Shown: piece by piece, positions 34,027-43,155 of the stretch
Position numbering within the stretch: position 1 is the first letter of the stretch
Layout of the letters: each line of letters starts with the position of its first letter
Assembly (NCBI GenBank): GCA_009760855.2
Contig: WPIO01000244.1
Coordinates: 62,001 to 126,000 of the forward strand
Length of the DNA: 64,000 nucleotides
Source: Cristatella mucedo
Taxonomy: Eukaryota > Bryozoa > Phylactolaemata > Cristatellidae
Reading direction: 5' to 3'
Position numbers and translations under genes: made by a program
The notes under the pieces: model-generated
What the model saw: only the letters and a program-made list of their open reading frames with translations
Told to the model about the DNA's origin: nothing
Database searches by the model: none

Positions 34027-34509
34027 TTAAAACTCTGCTGGATTAAAAACTGATCTCTTTTGAGAACCATAAACTTTTACTTGGTCAATCTTTAATCTAA
34101 TATTTAATCTTGCTTCATTATTATAATATTCTTTTGAAACATAACTACCATCAAGAATTCCAGTTATACTAAAATCATTTCCTAATTTTTAATTACGTCT
34201 GCAGGACTAGATACTTTAATTTGTTTATTATTCTCATCAAACATAATACTAGGTTTCTTTCCAAAATCAAATCTAATTCCAATTGTTGACCTTGCACTAG
34301 CATCAAATGCTTTGAATTCTAATTGTTCACTCGATCTATCTACAATATTTTGAATATAAGGAAGTGATTCTTCTGTTATATACATCCATGTGCTAAGGTT
34401 TTGAATCTTTTGAAATTTTCTCTTCAACATGAACGTGTGCAGGCTTTCCTTTAGGAATAACAACTGCAGAATTTTGGAGGACTAAAAATTTCTTTTCTTG
34501 ATTTTCCAT
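34027..34509 (-). pseudogene. Unknown viral protein, frameshifted
   Basis: ATG at 34509 after CTATATAGA. Encodes MENQEKKFLVLQNSAVV.., then, after a frameshift near 34400, LSTWMYITEESLPYIQNIV and a beta-rich stretch (FDASARSTIGIRFDFG), and after another near 34185 the C-terminus ending RSVFNPAEF. No family recognised. Its position next to the protease and compact beta-rich look could suit a DNA-binding or capsid-cement protein, but there is no direct evidence. Confidence 0.5.
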
Positions 34510-34537
34510 TCTATATAGTGGAAATATTTTGTTTAAT

Positions 34538-35244
34538 TCAAAATAATAATTGCATGACTGTACTAAAATCGACAAATTCCATTAGTTTAAGAAAGATTAA
34601 GCACCTCATTCCACAATCCGTTTGATTAAACTTTTGCAGTTGAAAAGTCTGAAAACTTGGTGTAACACCAAAATAATTAATCACTTCTGGCATTGAAGGA
34701 TCACCGAACGAATCAAAATAAAAACAGCGATCGCCTATTTTTTTAAGAGCTACCCAGTGATATATTGCTAGATCTGATTTTCCAGTATTGCAAATAAGAC
34801 ACTCATTCTGTTCTGGAGAAATTAATCCATCTCTTGCAAATACACCTCTGAAATTGTTTATATCTAATTCTTTCACATAGTTATTTATTTCGAGATCAGT
34901 TAGTGGTGTACTTTTTACTTTTTTTTTAAACTGTTGATAGTTTTTCTTAGTTCAGAAAGTATTTGTTCTTTACTCATCTCACCGCCTAACTTTTTCCCAT
35001 GAGCTAAAACTCCAGTACCTAACTTTTTACCATGAGCTAAAACTCCAGTACCTAACTTTTTACCATGAGCTAAAACTCCACTGCCACTCTCTGATCTTAA
35101 CTTAACAAACTTTGACTTTTTACTTTCAAAAATCACACAAATTGCTTTAATAATTCCTCTAAGGTCTTTTGTATTATCAATCTCGATGTATTCCTCATGA
35201 ATGCTATCTGTTGGCTTCTTACATTTCAAGCAGTAAATTTCCAT
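34538..35244 (-). pseudogene. Adenain-like cysteine protease with Zn-ribbon-like N-terminus, frameshifted
   Basis: The 35244 ATG follows TATTATAGAA. N-terminal MEIYCLKCKKPTDS resembles the short CxxC domain common in Polintons and large DNA viruses; then three copies of GVLAHGKKLGT. After a frameshift in an A9 run near 34925 comes an adenovirus-protease-like domain: LDINNFRGVFARDGL, catalytic His in AIYHWVALK, Asp in FYFDSFG, and Gln/Cys in QTDCGMRCL. The role would be virion maturation at GG-type sites. The A9 location means the break could be an assembly error; alternatively these are two adjacent genes. Confidence 0.8.
34985..35083 (-). repeat. 33-bp tandem repeat x3 in the protease gene
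   Basis: Three in-frame units start at 34985, 35018 and 35051 and differ by only one or two bases. They encode 11-residue GVLAHGKKLGT repeats. Confidence 0.95.
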
Positions 35245-35278
35245 TTCTATAATATAAAAACTTTTTTTAGTATAGGAA
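35245..35278. promoter_or_regulatory. 34-bp divergent promoter region
   Basis: Between the protease gene ATG (minus, 35244) and the ATPase ATG (plus, 35279). It carries one TATAG signal facing each way: TTATATTATAGAA on the minus strand and TTTAGTATAGGAA on the plus strand. Confidence 0.6.
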
Positions 35279-35950
35279 ATGTCTCTTCGAGTGAGGGCGT
35301 TTAATTTTGCACAAGATGTAGATACTGGACATAAAGAATCTTTACCAAATGTTCCAATCAGAGCTTTAGTTTTTGGTCCAAGTGGTTCAGGTAAATCACA
35401 ACTCATCATGAATTGGATATTTTATGGAATGGTTAATTATGACAGTTGTACAATTATTGCTTCAAGTTTAGGCCAAAAGTTGTATCGTGGACTTATGTCA
35501 ATGACAAAAGAAAACAGAGCTTACTCATGGGTGGGTGGTATTGATGCTATGCCAGAAGTAGACTCGTATAAGAACTGCAAGAATGTAGTTGTGCTTGATG
35601 ATTTAATGACTGAGGATCAGACAAAGATATTAGACTATTTCACACGAGGAAGACATAAAGGTCTTAATATTTTCTATCTTGCTCAAGGCTTTACTAATAT
35701 ACCTAGGAGAGAAATTAGAAACAATGTAAATTTAATAGTAATCTTTAAGCAAAACACGACTGACATTGAGTATATTCGTGATGCATACGTTGGATATATT
35801 GATAAGAAACAATTTAGAGAATTGGTTAACTCTTGCACTAGAAACTATTTTGGTTATTGCGTAATAGACCTAACTAAGACTGAGTCGGAAGGCAGATTTT
35901 GGTCTGTTGATTCGGAGGGAAAGCAATTAATGACATTTTTTAATTCTTAA
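35279..35950 (+). CDS. A32/FtsK-like DNA packaging ATPase, 223 aa
   Basis: Intact P-loop ATPase of the FtsK-HerA superfamily that would pump genome DNA into capsids. Walker A GPSGSGKS at residues 33-40; Walker B VVVLDD at 103-108; FYLAQGFTNIPRREIRNNVN (132-151) matches the conserved sensor/arginine region of A32-type ATPases. Length is usual for Polinton/adintovirus members. Divergent from the protease gene with a 34-bp shared spacer and followed 13 bases later by the coiled-coil gene. Confidence 0.93.
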   Translation: MSLRVRAFNFAQDVDTGHKESLPNVPIRALVFGPSGSGKSQLIMNWIFYGMVNYDSCTIIASSLGQKLYRGLMSMTKENRAYSWVGGIDAMPEVDSYKNCKNVVVLDDLMTEDQTKILDYFTRGRHKGLNIFYLAQGFTNIPRREIRNNVNLIVIFKQNTTDIEYIRDAYVGYIDKKQFRELVNSCTRNYFGYCVIDLTKTESEGRFWSVDSEGKQLMTFFNS

Positions 35951-35963
35951 TAGATATAGTAAA

Positions 35964-37153
35964 ATGTTTAATGGAAACATTTACTCAAGTGGTAAAAACC
36001 TTACAAAGGTAGTGTTCAAGAAGCACTTGATTATGAATCTAAACTGCAAAATCTGCAAGATTTAAGAGATGCAAACATTCTAGAAAACTCTGGTGAGATA
36101 CAAAGAATAGAATCAGAAATTGCTGTGAGAGATGCTGCTGAGCATAGACTAAATGAGCAAGCATTAGAGAGATCTACTGATAACTCAGGTAAAGTTGTAA
36201 TCGAGAAACTTAGAAGAGTCAGACCTAAACTTGCAATACAAATAGAAAATAAAGAACAACTTCAGAAAGTTTTGCAACAAAAACCAGATATATCAAGTAC
36301 TATTCAAAAAGCAAGAACAGCTGTTAGTGAAGGAAAGCATAAAAAAGCGATTACTATAGCAAATCAAGCAAAGACATATGCAGCAAATCCAGAATAACGA
36401 GAAGCTATTGATGCTGCTCAAAAAGGTTTAGCTGAAGAGTTAAATATATATCAAACTACTGGCACTCCAAAGAAAACTGTTGCAGTACAAGATTATGATA
36501 AAGCTAATCTAATTAAAATACTTAAAGAAAGAAATGGATATGTCCCCAGTTATGTATCAAGAATAATAAATGAAATTGATAGTACAAAAAAAGATTTAAA
36601 ACTATATGAGCTAGGAGTAAAACTTACTAATGAAAAAATGTATACTGCTGAACAAGAGTTAGAACAAACTGCTAATGATGTCTTAGAATACGCTATGGAT
36701 TATTATACTAAACTTGATGGTAAACAAATGGATGAATTAGCTACAGCATATGAATCAACAATTGATAAAAAGAAAGATTTACTTGATATTATTGAAGCAA
36801 AGAAAACTGGTGGAATATCAAAACCAATAAGAAAGATTGTTGAAAACCTTAGTGAAAAAAATCTTTCCAGTGTTATTGCAGAGCTAGATAAAAAGAAAAA
36901 AAGAAGTGTAAAAGAGCAAAGAGTTTTAGATTATTTAAGACCAAAACTTGGCAAAGGAATAGAAATAATGCCACTAGTTGTAAAGAATGATTCAGAAGTA
37001 TTTGACAAGATAGAATTGTGGATTCGAGAGCTTGCTGCTGGAAATACTGGAGTAGTAAATTCTATTAGTGCTGCTGTTGACTACCTTTCAAAATCTAGAA
37101 AAGTTCCAAAATCATATGTTGCTAAAACTAATAAACTTTTATATGATATATAG
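35964..37153 (+). pseudogene. Large coiled-coil virion protein candidate, broken
   Basis: Begins MFNGNIYSSGKNLTK after GATATAGTAAA; a frameshift near 36010 leads to a long Glu/Lys/Leu-rich helical frame with an in-frame TAA at 36395, then open to 37153 (YVAKTNKLLYDI). Coiled-coil-like heptads cover ~36125-36900. It sits between ATPase and penton candidates, where Polintons often have a minor structural protein. No domain signature recognised. Confidence 0.55.
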
Positions 37154-37156
37154 AAA

Positions 37157-38029
37157 ATGTCAGATCTTCTTGATGTGGCTAAGGATATTCTAAAGAATGT
37201 TGAGGCAATCAAAAAAGATACCATTGCAGGCAAGGAAGGATATGTCTTTAACGTAACTGGAACTACTAATCCTATTAGAGTAAACATCAACAACCCAATA
37301 AGACTTAAGAACAAAAGGTTTAAGGTATGCTTCAAAAAATTTGTTGGTAATAACTCTATTAAAAATATAACAAATAAGAATAATACTTTTGTTTACAGAC
37401 TTACAGGTGGAAGTGAACGAGAAGTAATTATTCCTCCTGGAATATATGCAGCTGTTTCTGATGATGTAAATATTGGAATTGCTGATACAATAAATAATTC
37501 TGTTATATTATCTGGAAGTGATAAGTTTGTTTTAGGTATTGATACTGCTACTTCTAATTCTTGGATTACTATGCCTGCTGGGTTTACGTTTGTTGCTGTT
37601 AAATCTACAACAGCTCCTTTACTTGAATTTACTGGAACTGTTTATACAACTGATAAAACATTACCAATAAGTACATATACTGCACCTCCTGGAAAACAAT
37701 TTAAGCAATTAACTACAGAATCAGGATATAAACTTACTTCAGAGAATGAAATTTTTGTTTCTGACTTAAATTTAATTCTTGTAAATTGCAACTTGGTTGC
37801 TAGTGGAACAAGTTACATAAATAATATTGAAACACAAGTTCTAAGAAGTTTTTCTTACAATTTTTATCCTTGGGAACAAATGGTGTATGAACCGAATACT
37901 CTTGAATATCACAATCTTGTTGGAGAATCTATTTCTGATATATTGATTACAATTACAGATCAAAATATGAAACTTTTAGATTTTGGTTCATAGCAGATCA
38001 CTGTTGTAATAGAAATTATTGAAATATAA
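37157..38029 (+). pseudogene. Penton/minor capsid candidate, nonsense near C-terminus
   Basis: Start at 37157 follows GATATATAGAAA, four bases after the previous stop. Helical N-terminus (LLDVAKDILKNVEAI), then a beta-rich body with strands such as PIRVNINNPIRLKNKRFKV and LILVNCNLVASG, and the C-terminal ILITITDQNMKLLDFG pattern that recurs in Polinton minor capsid proteins and in the next gene. A TAG at 37991 cuts off the last 12 codons (frame stays open to TAA at 38027). Single jelly-roll fold is an inference to be tested by structure prediction. Confidence 0.6.
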
Positions 38030-38036
38030 TATAAGA

Positions 38037-38887
38037 ATGTCTATAAGAATCACTGGGACTACCAGTTCTGATTCAAAGACTCTTGTTCCTCCATTGATGC
38101 TTGGATCTGATTCTGGTTATAACAAAATAGGCTTACGGAGAGTTGAGTTTACATATACAAATAGAATAATATCAAATATTACTACTGGAGTAAACGATAT
38201 GCTTTGGTATAGATCAAATATGACTAATCGAGACAATTATTCTATTGCAGTTCCAGAAGGATATTATGATAGTTCAAAACTTGTTGCTTACCTAAATAAT
38301 GCTTTACTAGTAGCAAAATCATTGTTAATCCATTAGCTAGACCTCCAATGAATGGTATAAAATTTAGTGTAGATACTGATGATAAAATAATTATGCAAGT
38401 TGGTCAAGACTATGTTGTGCTACTCGGAACAAACTCTGGTATAATCAACTCTATTGGAGATACTTTAGGATTTAGTTCAAATTTACAAGGCACATTTGAT
38501 GCTGCAATGGTTGGTGGAGCTCCATATGAAGCTATAGAAAAAGCTATGTATTTTTCTGGCACTTTTAAGGCTTGGAATAAAATGCAGTTACCTGACAATT
38601 CTGGAGTAAAATGGATAAGTATTGACTGCGATTTGGTAGATCATAGTAAGAACTATGTCGAACATAAAAAAGGATTTTTAGAACAATCATCATCTTTATA
38701 CTTAATTGATATTAATGATGTTAATCCAGGAGAGAAAATTGATGTGCATATTCCAAATATTTTATTCTTGCCTACTCGTGGAGACATTGATGGTGTAAGT
38801 AGTATTAAAATTAGTTTAACAGATCAAAATAAAAATACAATAAATACTATTACAGATGTTATAGCTACAATAGAAATTTCGAAATAA
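38037..38887 (+). pseudogene. Minor capsid protein candidate, frameshifted
   Basis: ATG at 38037 after TAATATAAGA (the in-frame upstream ATG at 38019 is less likely). N-part: RRVEFTYTNRIISNI, then AVPEGYYDSSKLVAYLNNAL, a 'GYY' pattern seen in Polinton capsid-vertex proteins. A frameshift near 38320 precedes the C-part, which contains IGDTLGFSSNLQG and ends with SSIKISLTDQNKNTI, the same C-terminal strand pattern as the preceding gene. Probably paralogous beta-barrel vertex proteins. Confidence 0.6.
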
Positions 38888-38893
38888 TATAGG
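38884..38893 (+). promoter_or_regulatory. TATAG-type start signal
   Basis: ATAATATAGG immediately in front of the ATG at 38894, overlapping the end of the previous gene. Confidence 0.5.
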
Positions 38894-39490
38894 ATGGGTA
38901 GCTATGCTAGAATTGGTCATGGAAGGATAACTGGTGGAAAATATCATGGTTCTGGTGTACTTGATAAGATTATTGATGGTGTTGGAAAAGCAGCACCTGT
39001 GCTTACTGGACTAACTGGGCTTAGCATGAACGTTGCTAACAAAGGTATTGAGATGCATCAGGCTAGAAAATTAATTGAGTTGCAGACAAAGAAAGAAAAG
39101 ATTGACCAGGAGTATGCTAATAGGCGTAGAGATATTGATGATAAAGCTGAAGAGGAAAGAAGAAAGAAAGAATATCAGTATGAATTAGAAAAAAGAAAGA
39201 AAGAAGAAGATTATGATAGAAAGCTTAAAGAGATTGATCTTGAGATAAAACGAGCTATGCTTAACAAACTTAAACCTAAGAAGAAATACAAGGCAAAGAT
39301 GGAGGATTCTGAGACAGAGGATTATTCAGAAACGTTAAAAGAAAATGATCCTAAGGCATACAAAGAAATAGAAAAAGTTATAAAAAAGAAATCTGCTGTC
39401 CCTGCAATTATGCCTGCTCCAAGAGCTGATGGATATGGCGGATATATGAAAAAAATTGGTGCTGGTTTATACATTCAGAATAAGAAATAA
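38894..39490 (+). CDS. Core-like protein with coiled coil and adenain site, 198 aa
   Basis: Intact. N-terminus MGSYARIGHGRITGGKYHG contains ITGG-K (residues 12-16), matching the adenovirus protease consensus (M/I/L)xGG-x. A Gly-rich hydrophobic stretch (AAPVLTGLTGLSMNVA, ~33-48) is followed by a very highly charged coiled coil at ~60-130 (KKEKIDQEYANRRRDIDDKA..) and a C-terminal GYGGYMKKIGAG. This layout fits a precursor core or minor capsid protein cut by the protease encoded at 34538-35244. Family not recognised by name. Confidence 0.65.
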   Translation: MGSYARIGHGRITGGKYHGSGVLDKIIDGVGKAAPVLTGLTGLSMNVANKGIEMHQARKLIELQTKKEKIDQEYANRRRDIDDKAEEERRKKEYQYELEKRKKEEDYDRKLKEIDLEIKRAMLNKLKPKKKYKAKMEDSETEDYSETLKENDPKAYKEIEKVIKKKSAVPAIMPAPRADGYGGYMKKIGAGLYIQNKK

Positions 39491-39517
39491 ATTTTTACTT
39501 TTTTATATAGAGAAGAA

Positions 39518-41033
39518 ATGGTAAGTGCACCGATTGACACTATACTAGAATTAGGCGATTCTAGCTTTCCTAACTTCAAAATTAAAGATTACCAATACAG
39601 AGAATTGTATCAGAGTAATGGAAATGAAGCAGATAGTATTGCAAATAAACTAGTTACATTCACCGTTCTTGGTGAACAACAACTTTGCTTTGTGCTGTCA
39701 GATGCTTATCTGCTGCTTGAAGGTCAATTACAAGTTCAAACAGCTGCTGGTGGAAACTTTGCAGCACCTTCTAGAACTCTTGCTGCTGGATTTGTTAACA
39801 ATGCTGGAGCATGGATGTTTAGTTCGATGAGAATCAGACTTGGTGCTGAAGAAATAGAAAGCAATTCATTGAAAGAAGGCCCTGGAAGTGTATCAACTCT
39901 TATTGGTCACCTTACATATCCAAATGATTATAACCGAACAGAAGAACCTGCAACTGGATGGAAGAAAGATGAAGCAAATTCGTTTGATGATCTATATACA
40001 GGCAGTAGTGCTTATGTTAGCCCAAGTGCTTCTTCAGCAACTTCTAGTAATATTGGTTTTGCTTACAGAAGAGGTATTTCGAGTGTCTTATCAGATAATG
40101 CAGGAACTTTTAGTATCTCACTCTCACTTTCAAGATTGTCTGGATTTTGCACAGATATGAATAAGATTCTTTATAATATTCCATTTACGCTTGAGATGAC
40201 GAGAGTTGGTGGAAGTGACTTTGATGCTATTATGACGGGTGCATCAGGAGCTGTTGCTAATACTAATTCAATTTAGAGGTGCTGCTGGGGCTGCTAATGA
40301 AGGACTTTGGAATGCATTTAAGATTATTATGTCAAAAATGAGACTGGTGGTTCCATGTGTTATTCCTAAAGAAAGTATTCAAAGAGAGCTTGCTGATGTA
40401 TCAAGTGAGAGAGCAAAGAAAATTAGACTTAATTACAGAGTCAGACGTTATGAAAATATGACATTGACTAATTTCAACCAAGGTCTAAAATATACCAGAA
40501 CTCTATCTGTGCAAAATACTATTGATAAAGTTAGGTGGTTGATTGTTGCTGCACAGAATACAAACAAATATAATGATTATACTGGAAACCCTTGCACATA
40601 CAATCATTGTGATATTAAAAATGTTACGGTGCTTGCTAATGGTTCAAAGCAATATCCTACTGTTGCTAGAAGTAGTTATCCAAAAGACGGAAAATGTTCT
40701 ACTGCATATCTATATTTTACTCAATTCAGAAAGAAGTATCTTGGATTAAATGAAGTTACAGAACCAGTTGGTGTAACTTTCCCTGAATGGTTAATGCTAT
40801 ATCCAATTCATGTTGTTGATCTCCAATACAACGATGAACCTTTAAGAATCACTTCAAAACTTGATTTAAGCATTGAGTTTAACTCTCAAATACCAAATGC
40901 AAATCCTGCTACAAACATTATGATTCACTATTTAACTATCTGTGAGAACACTGCAGAACTTACTTCTAATGGTAATGGTTCACCATTTACCTGCAGTAAA
41001 GGAACATTTATTTATGATGGAACTGACATTTAA
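39518..41033 (+). pseudogene. Major capsid protein (double jelly-roll, hexon-like), frameshifted
   Basis: ATG follows TATATAGAGAAGAA. The first frame has strands such as LVTFTVLGEQQLCFVLSD and SISLSLSRLSGFCTDMNKIL, ending in LEMTRVGGSDFDAIM; the 'LSRL.GFC.D..K.LY....TL..TR....DAI' run is the conserved mid-part of Polinton/adintovirus MCPs. A one-base frameshift near 40274 precedes the second barrel: MRLVVPCVIPKES, VRWLIVAAQNTNKYND, YNHCDIKNVTVLANGSKQYP and ITSKLDLSIEFNS, ending at 41033. About 500 residues in all, usual for the family. It would form the capsid facets. One break only, so either recent loss or an assembly error. Confidence 0.85.
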
Positions 41034-41056
41034 AAAAAATTTAAACCAGAAATATA

Positions 41057-41838
41057 ATGAATAAATTTGATTTTGTGCAAGGTTCGGATGAGTGGAAAAA
41101 ATCAATGTCATTGAATATTGGAGGCTCAGAGGTTTACTCAGTGCTTGGGAATGATCTAGTATTTGGAGAACAGACTGAAACTGATATAGAGTTAATTGCA
41201 AATAGAAAACTAAAAAAAATACATTGCTAATAATTCAAGTATGAGATTTCCTCCAATGTTGTTTGGTAAAGTATTTGAACCTATTGCTGCAAAGTTTTTA
41301 GAAATTAAACTAAAAGTTAAACTTGATAATGCAAACGATTTTTTTAGTAGTGATGGTGTATACAGATATTCTCCTGATGGAATAATAGATAACAATACTC
41401 TAGTAGAAATAAAATGCTTGTGGAGCAGGAATATCATTGATGATTTTATACTTAAACAATATCATGCGCAGTGTTTATTTGGTTTACATGTTTTAAAACT
41501 TAGTGAATGCTTTTACTCTGAGTTTGAGATTTTTGTTCCTGGATTGAATTGTGGAGAACCTCCGCTAGATTACGTAGCAGCTGGAAATGTAAGAATTCCT
41601 AATACTGATTTAGATATGCCAATTAGAGAACCAATTTTTATGCTATAACTTAAAGATGAAAAGTATTTTGATTTTGCGTTTGATATTATAAGCAAATATG
41701 GCAGATTTAATAATAAGAAAACAAACGGATATGATATAAAGTATTATATAAGAAGATGTTTGATTCAAGTAGTAGAAAAAGATGATCCTTGCAGATTTTC
41801 TAGAATAGTTCCTATTGTTAAAGAAGTGTTGGATTGAT
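41057..41838 (+). pseudogene. YqaJ-like exonuclease (PD-(D/E)XK), broken
   Basis: Starts MNKFDFVQGSDEWKKSMSLN with IGGSEVYSVLG, the lambda-exonuclease/YqaJ N-terminal pattern (QGS.EW....IG.S). A frameshift in an A7 run near 41218 precedes FGKVFEPIA, YSPDGIID (catalytic Asp) and LVEIKCLW (E-x-K). A TAA at 41646 interrupts the frame, which then remains open to 41838. Such nucleases make 3' overhangs for recombination. Known from phages and large DNA viruses; less usual in Polintons. Confidence 0.8.
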
Positions 41839-41865
41839 TGAAGATTTTAATTAGTAATTATATAG

Positions 41866-42723
41866 ATGAGTCGAATACATCATTGTGATGACTGCGTGAG
41901 TAGAATAAATGGTTATATTCTATCAGATCTTGATGCAAATGGAAATAGAATTATTAATATGAGAGATCCTGTGAATGATGGTGATGTTGTAACAAAAGCA
42001 TATGCAGATGCAAACTTTATTGTAAATAGTGGCCCTTCTTTAAATTTACAGAAAAGACCAATTACAAATCTTGCTCCAGGAGTTAATCTAACAGATGCTG
42101 TTAATGTAAGTCACGTATCTAATTATGTAAGAAAATCTGGAGATACAATGACTGGAGATTTAAATATGAATAGTTTTGCTATTACTTCTACATACTGGAA
42201 TTCTACTGTTACTACACCAACAGTTCTTCCTGATGATTTTTGTGTTACTTATGGTGGATTGAAGCGAGATGTGTTACTGAAGAATTACCCTGCTACAACA
42301 AATTTGAAAATGAATAATAACTCTATAATTAATGTTGCTGAACCTGTTAATTCTTCAGATGCTGCAACAAAGTCATATGTTGACAGAACTGTTAAAAAAA
42401 TAACAGAAGTCGTACTTGCATTTAATCCTAGAGCAATGAATTCTATTATTAGTATTTCTACTGCTTACTCTTGGCAAAATAAGAATAGTCCACCTATTAT
42501 AATACTTAGTGCTATGGTAGTTGGATCTTCTAATTGTATACAATTAAGACCTAGCAGCGATACAACAATAGTATCTGCAGATATAAGAGCTATAAGTACT
42601 TCTTCTAGTGGTACAGATTCTAAGTATTATGCTTATTTTAATAGATTGCCTGTTGATTATTATTATACTGATAACATAGGAAATATGAAGGTTAATCTTT
42701 TAATTTCTTACACAAGTACCTGA
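41866..42723 (+). CDS. Fibre-like protein D, intact, 285 aa
   Basis: ATG follows TAATTATATAG. Residues ~14-27 INGYILSDLDANGN equal the N-terminus of fibre C; then four strand-turn repeats: NMRDPVNDGDVVTKAYAD, NLAPGVNLTDAVNVSHV, DLNMNSFAITS and NVAEPVNSSDAATKSYVD. The C-terminal ~100 residues form a beta-rich head (IISISTAYSWQNK.., IILSAMVVGSS..). The repeat type is known from phage tail fibres as trimeric beta-helix shaft. The likely role is host attachment. It overlaps the convergent Zn-finger gene by 24 bases at its 3' end. Confidence 0.75.
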   Translation: MSRIHHCDDCVSRINGYILSDLDANGNRIINMRDPVNDGDVVTKAYADANFIVNSGPSLNLQKRPITNLAPGVNLTDAVNVSHVSNYVRKSGDTMTGDLNMNSFAITSTYWNSTVTTPTVLPDDFCVTYGGLKRDVLLKNYPATTNLKMNNNSIINVAEPVNSSDAATKSYVDRTVKKITEVVLAFNPRAMNSIISISTAYSWQNKNSPPIIILSAMVVGSSNCIQLRPSSDTTIVSADIRAISTSSSGTDSKYYAYFNRLPVDYYYTDNIGNMKVNLLISYTST

Positions 42724-43146
42724 GAAGTACAAATGAACCAGTAATACAATTAATTCTTTTAATTTAGTTGCTTTACGCTTACCTTTTACTAATGGGAACA
42801 GTTTTGCAATATGCATTATTGATTCGTGTTCTAAACAATGATGAATGCAGAATAGCTCGGAACACCTTTTTTTAAAGTGTTTCTTTGCTAAGCAGTATAT
42901 TTTTGTAGGCCTTTGTTTAGAATATTTATTCCTTGCATAATAACAATCTGCACAAATGATTATTTTGTTGTTTCTTAAAATACCACAATCGAATTCTGTT
43001 TCTGTACTATCTAAATCACACATATCGCAACGCATTTCATGCTTTAACTTTGGCCTTTGCTTAACCTTTCTGCAAACTGGATGACCTGACTCTAAGTATT
43101 CAATTTCCCTAAATGTTGTCAAACAGCTTTCACAAAATATTTCCAT
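42700..43146 (-). CDS. Cys-rich zinc-binding protein, 148 aa
   Basis: Intact. Cys/His clusters: CESCLTTF (residues 5-12), CRK, RCDMCDLD, CADCYYARN and CSELFCIHHCLEH, enough for two or three zinc sites. The N-terminal MEIFCESC resembles the MEIYCLKC start of the protease gene, so the two may share an ancestral CxxC domain. ATG at 43146 is 9 bases from the divergent integrase ATG. A regulatory or nucleic-acid-binding role is likely but unproven. Confidence 0.65.
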   Translation of the reverse strand: MEIFCESCLTTFREIEYLESGHPVCRKVKQRPKLKHEMRCDMCDLDSTETEFDCGILRNNKIIICADCYYARNKYSKQRPTKIYCLAKKHFKKRCSELFCIHHCLEHESIMHIAKLFPLVKGKRKATKLKELIVLLVHLYFSGTCVRN

Positions 43147-43155
43147 TTCTATAGA
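43147..43155. promoter_or_regulatory. 9-bp bidirectional spacer, palindromic TTCTATAGAA
   Basis: The only bases between the divergent Zn-finger (minus) and integrase (plus) start codons are TTCTATAGA; with the next A this is a perfect palindrome, so each gene sees the same TCTATAGA(A) signal. Confidence 0.65.

Noticed and set aside
34985-35083. CRISPR-like array
   Set aside because: Three contiguous 33-bp units without spacers, in a eukaryotic viral coding region: a simple in-frame tandem repeat.
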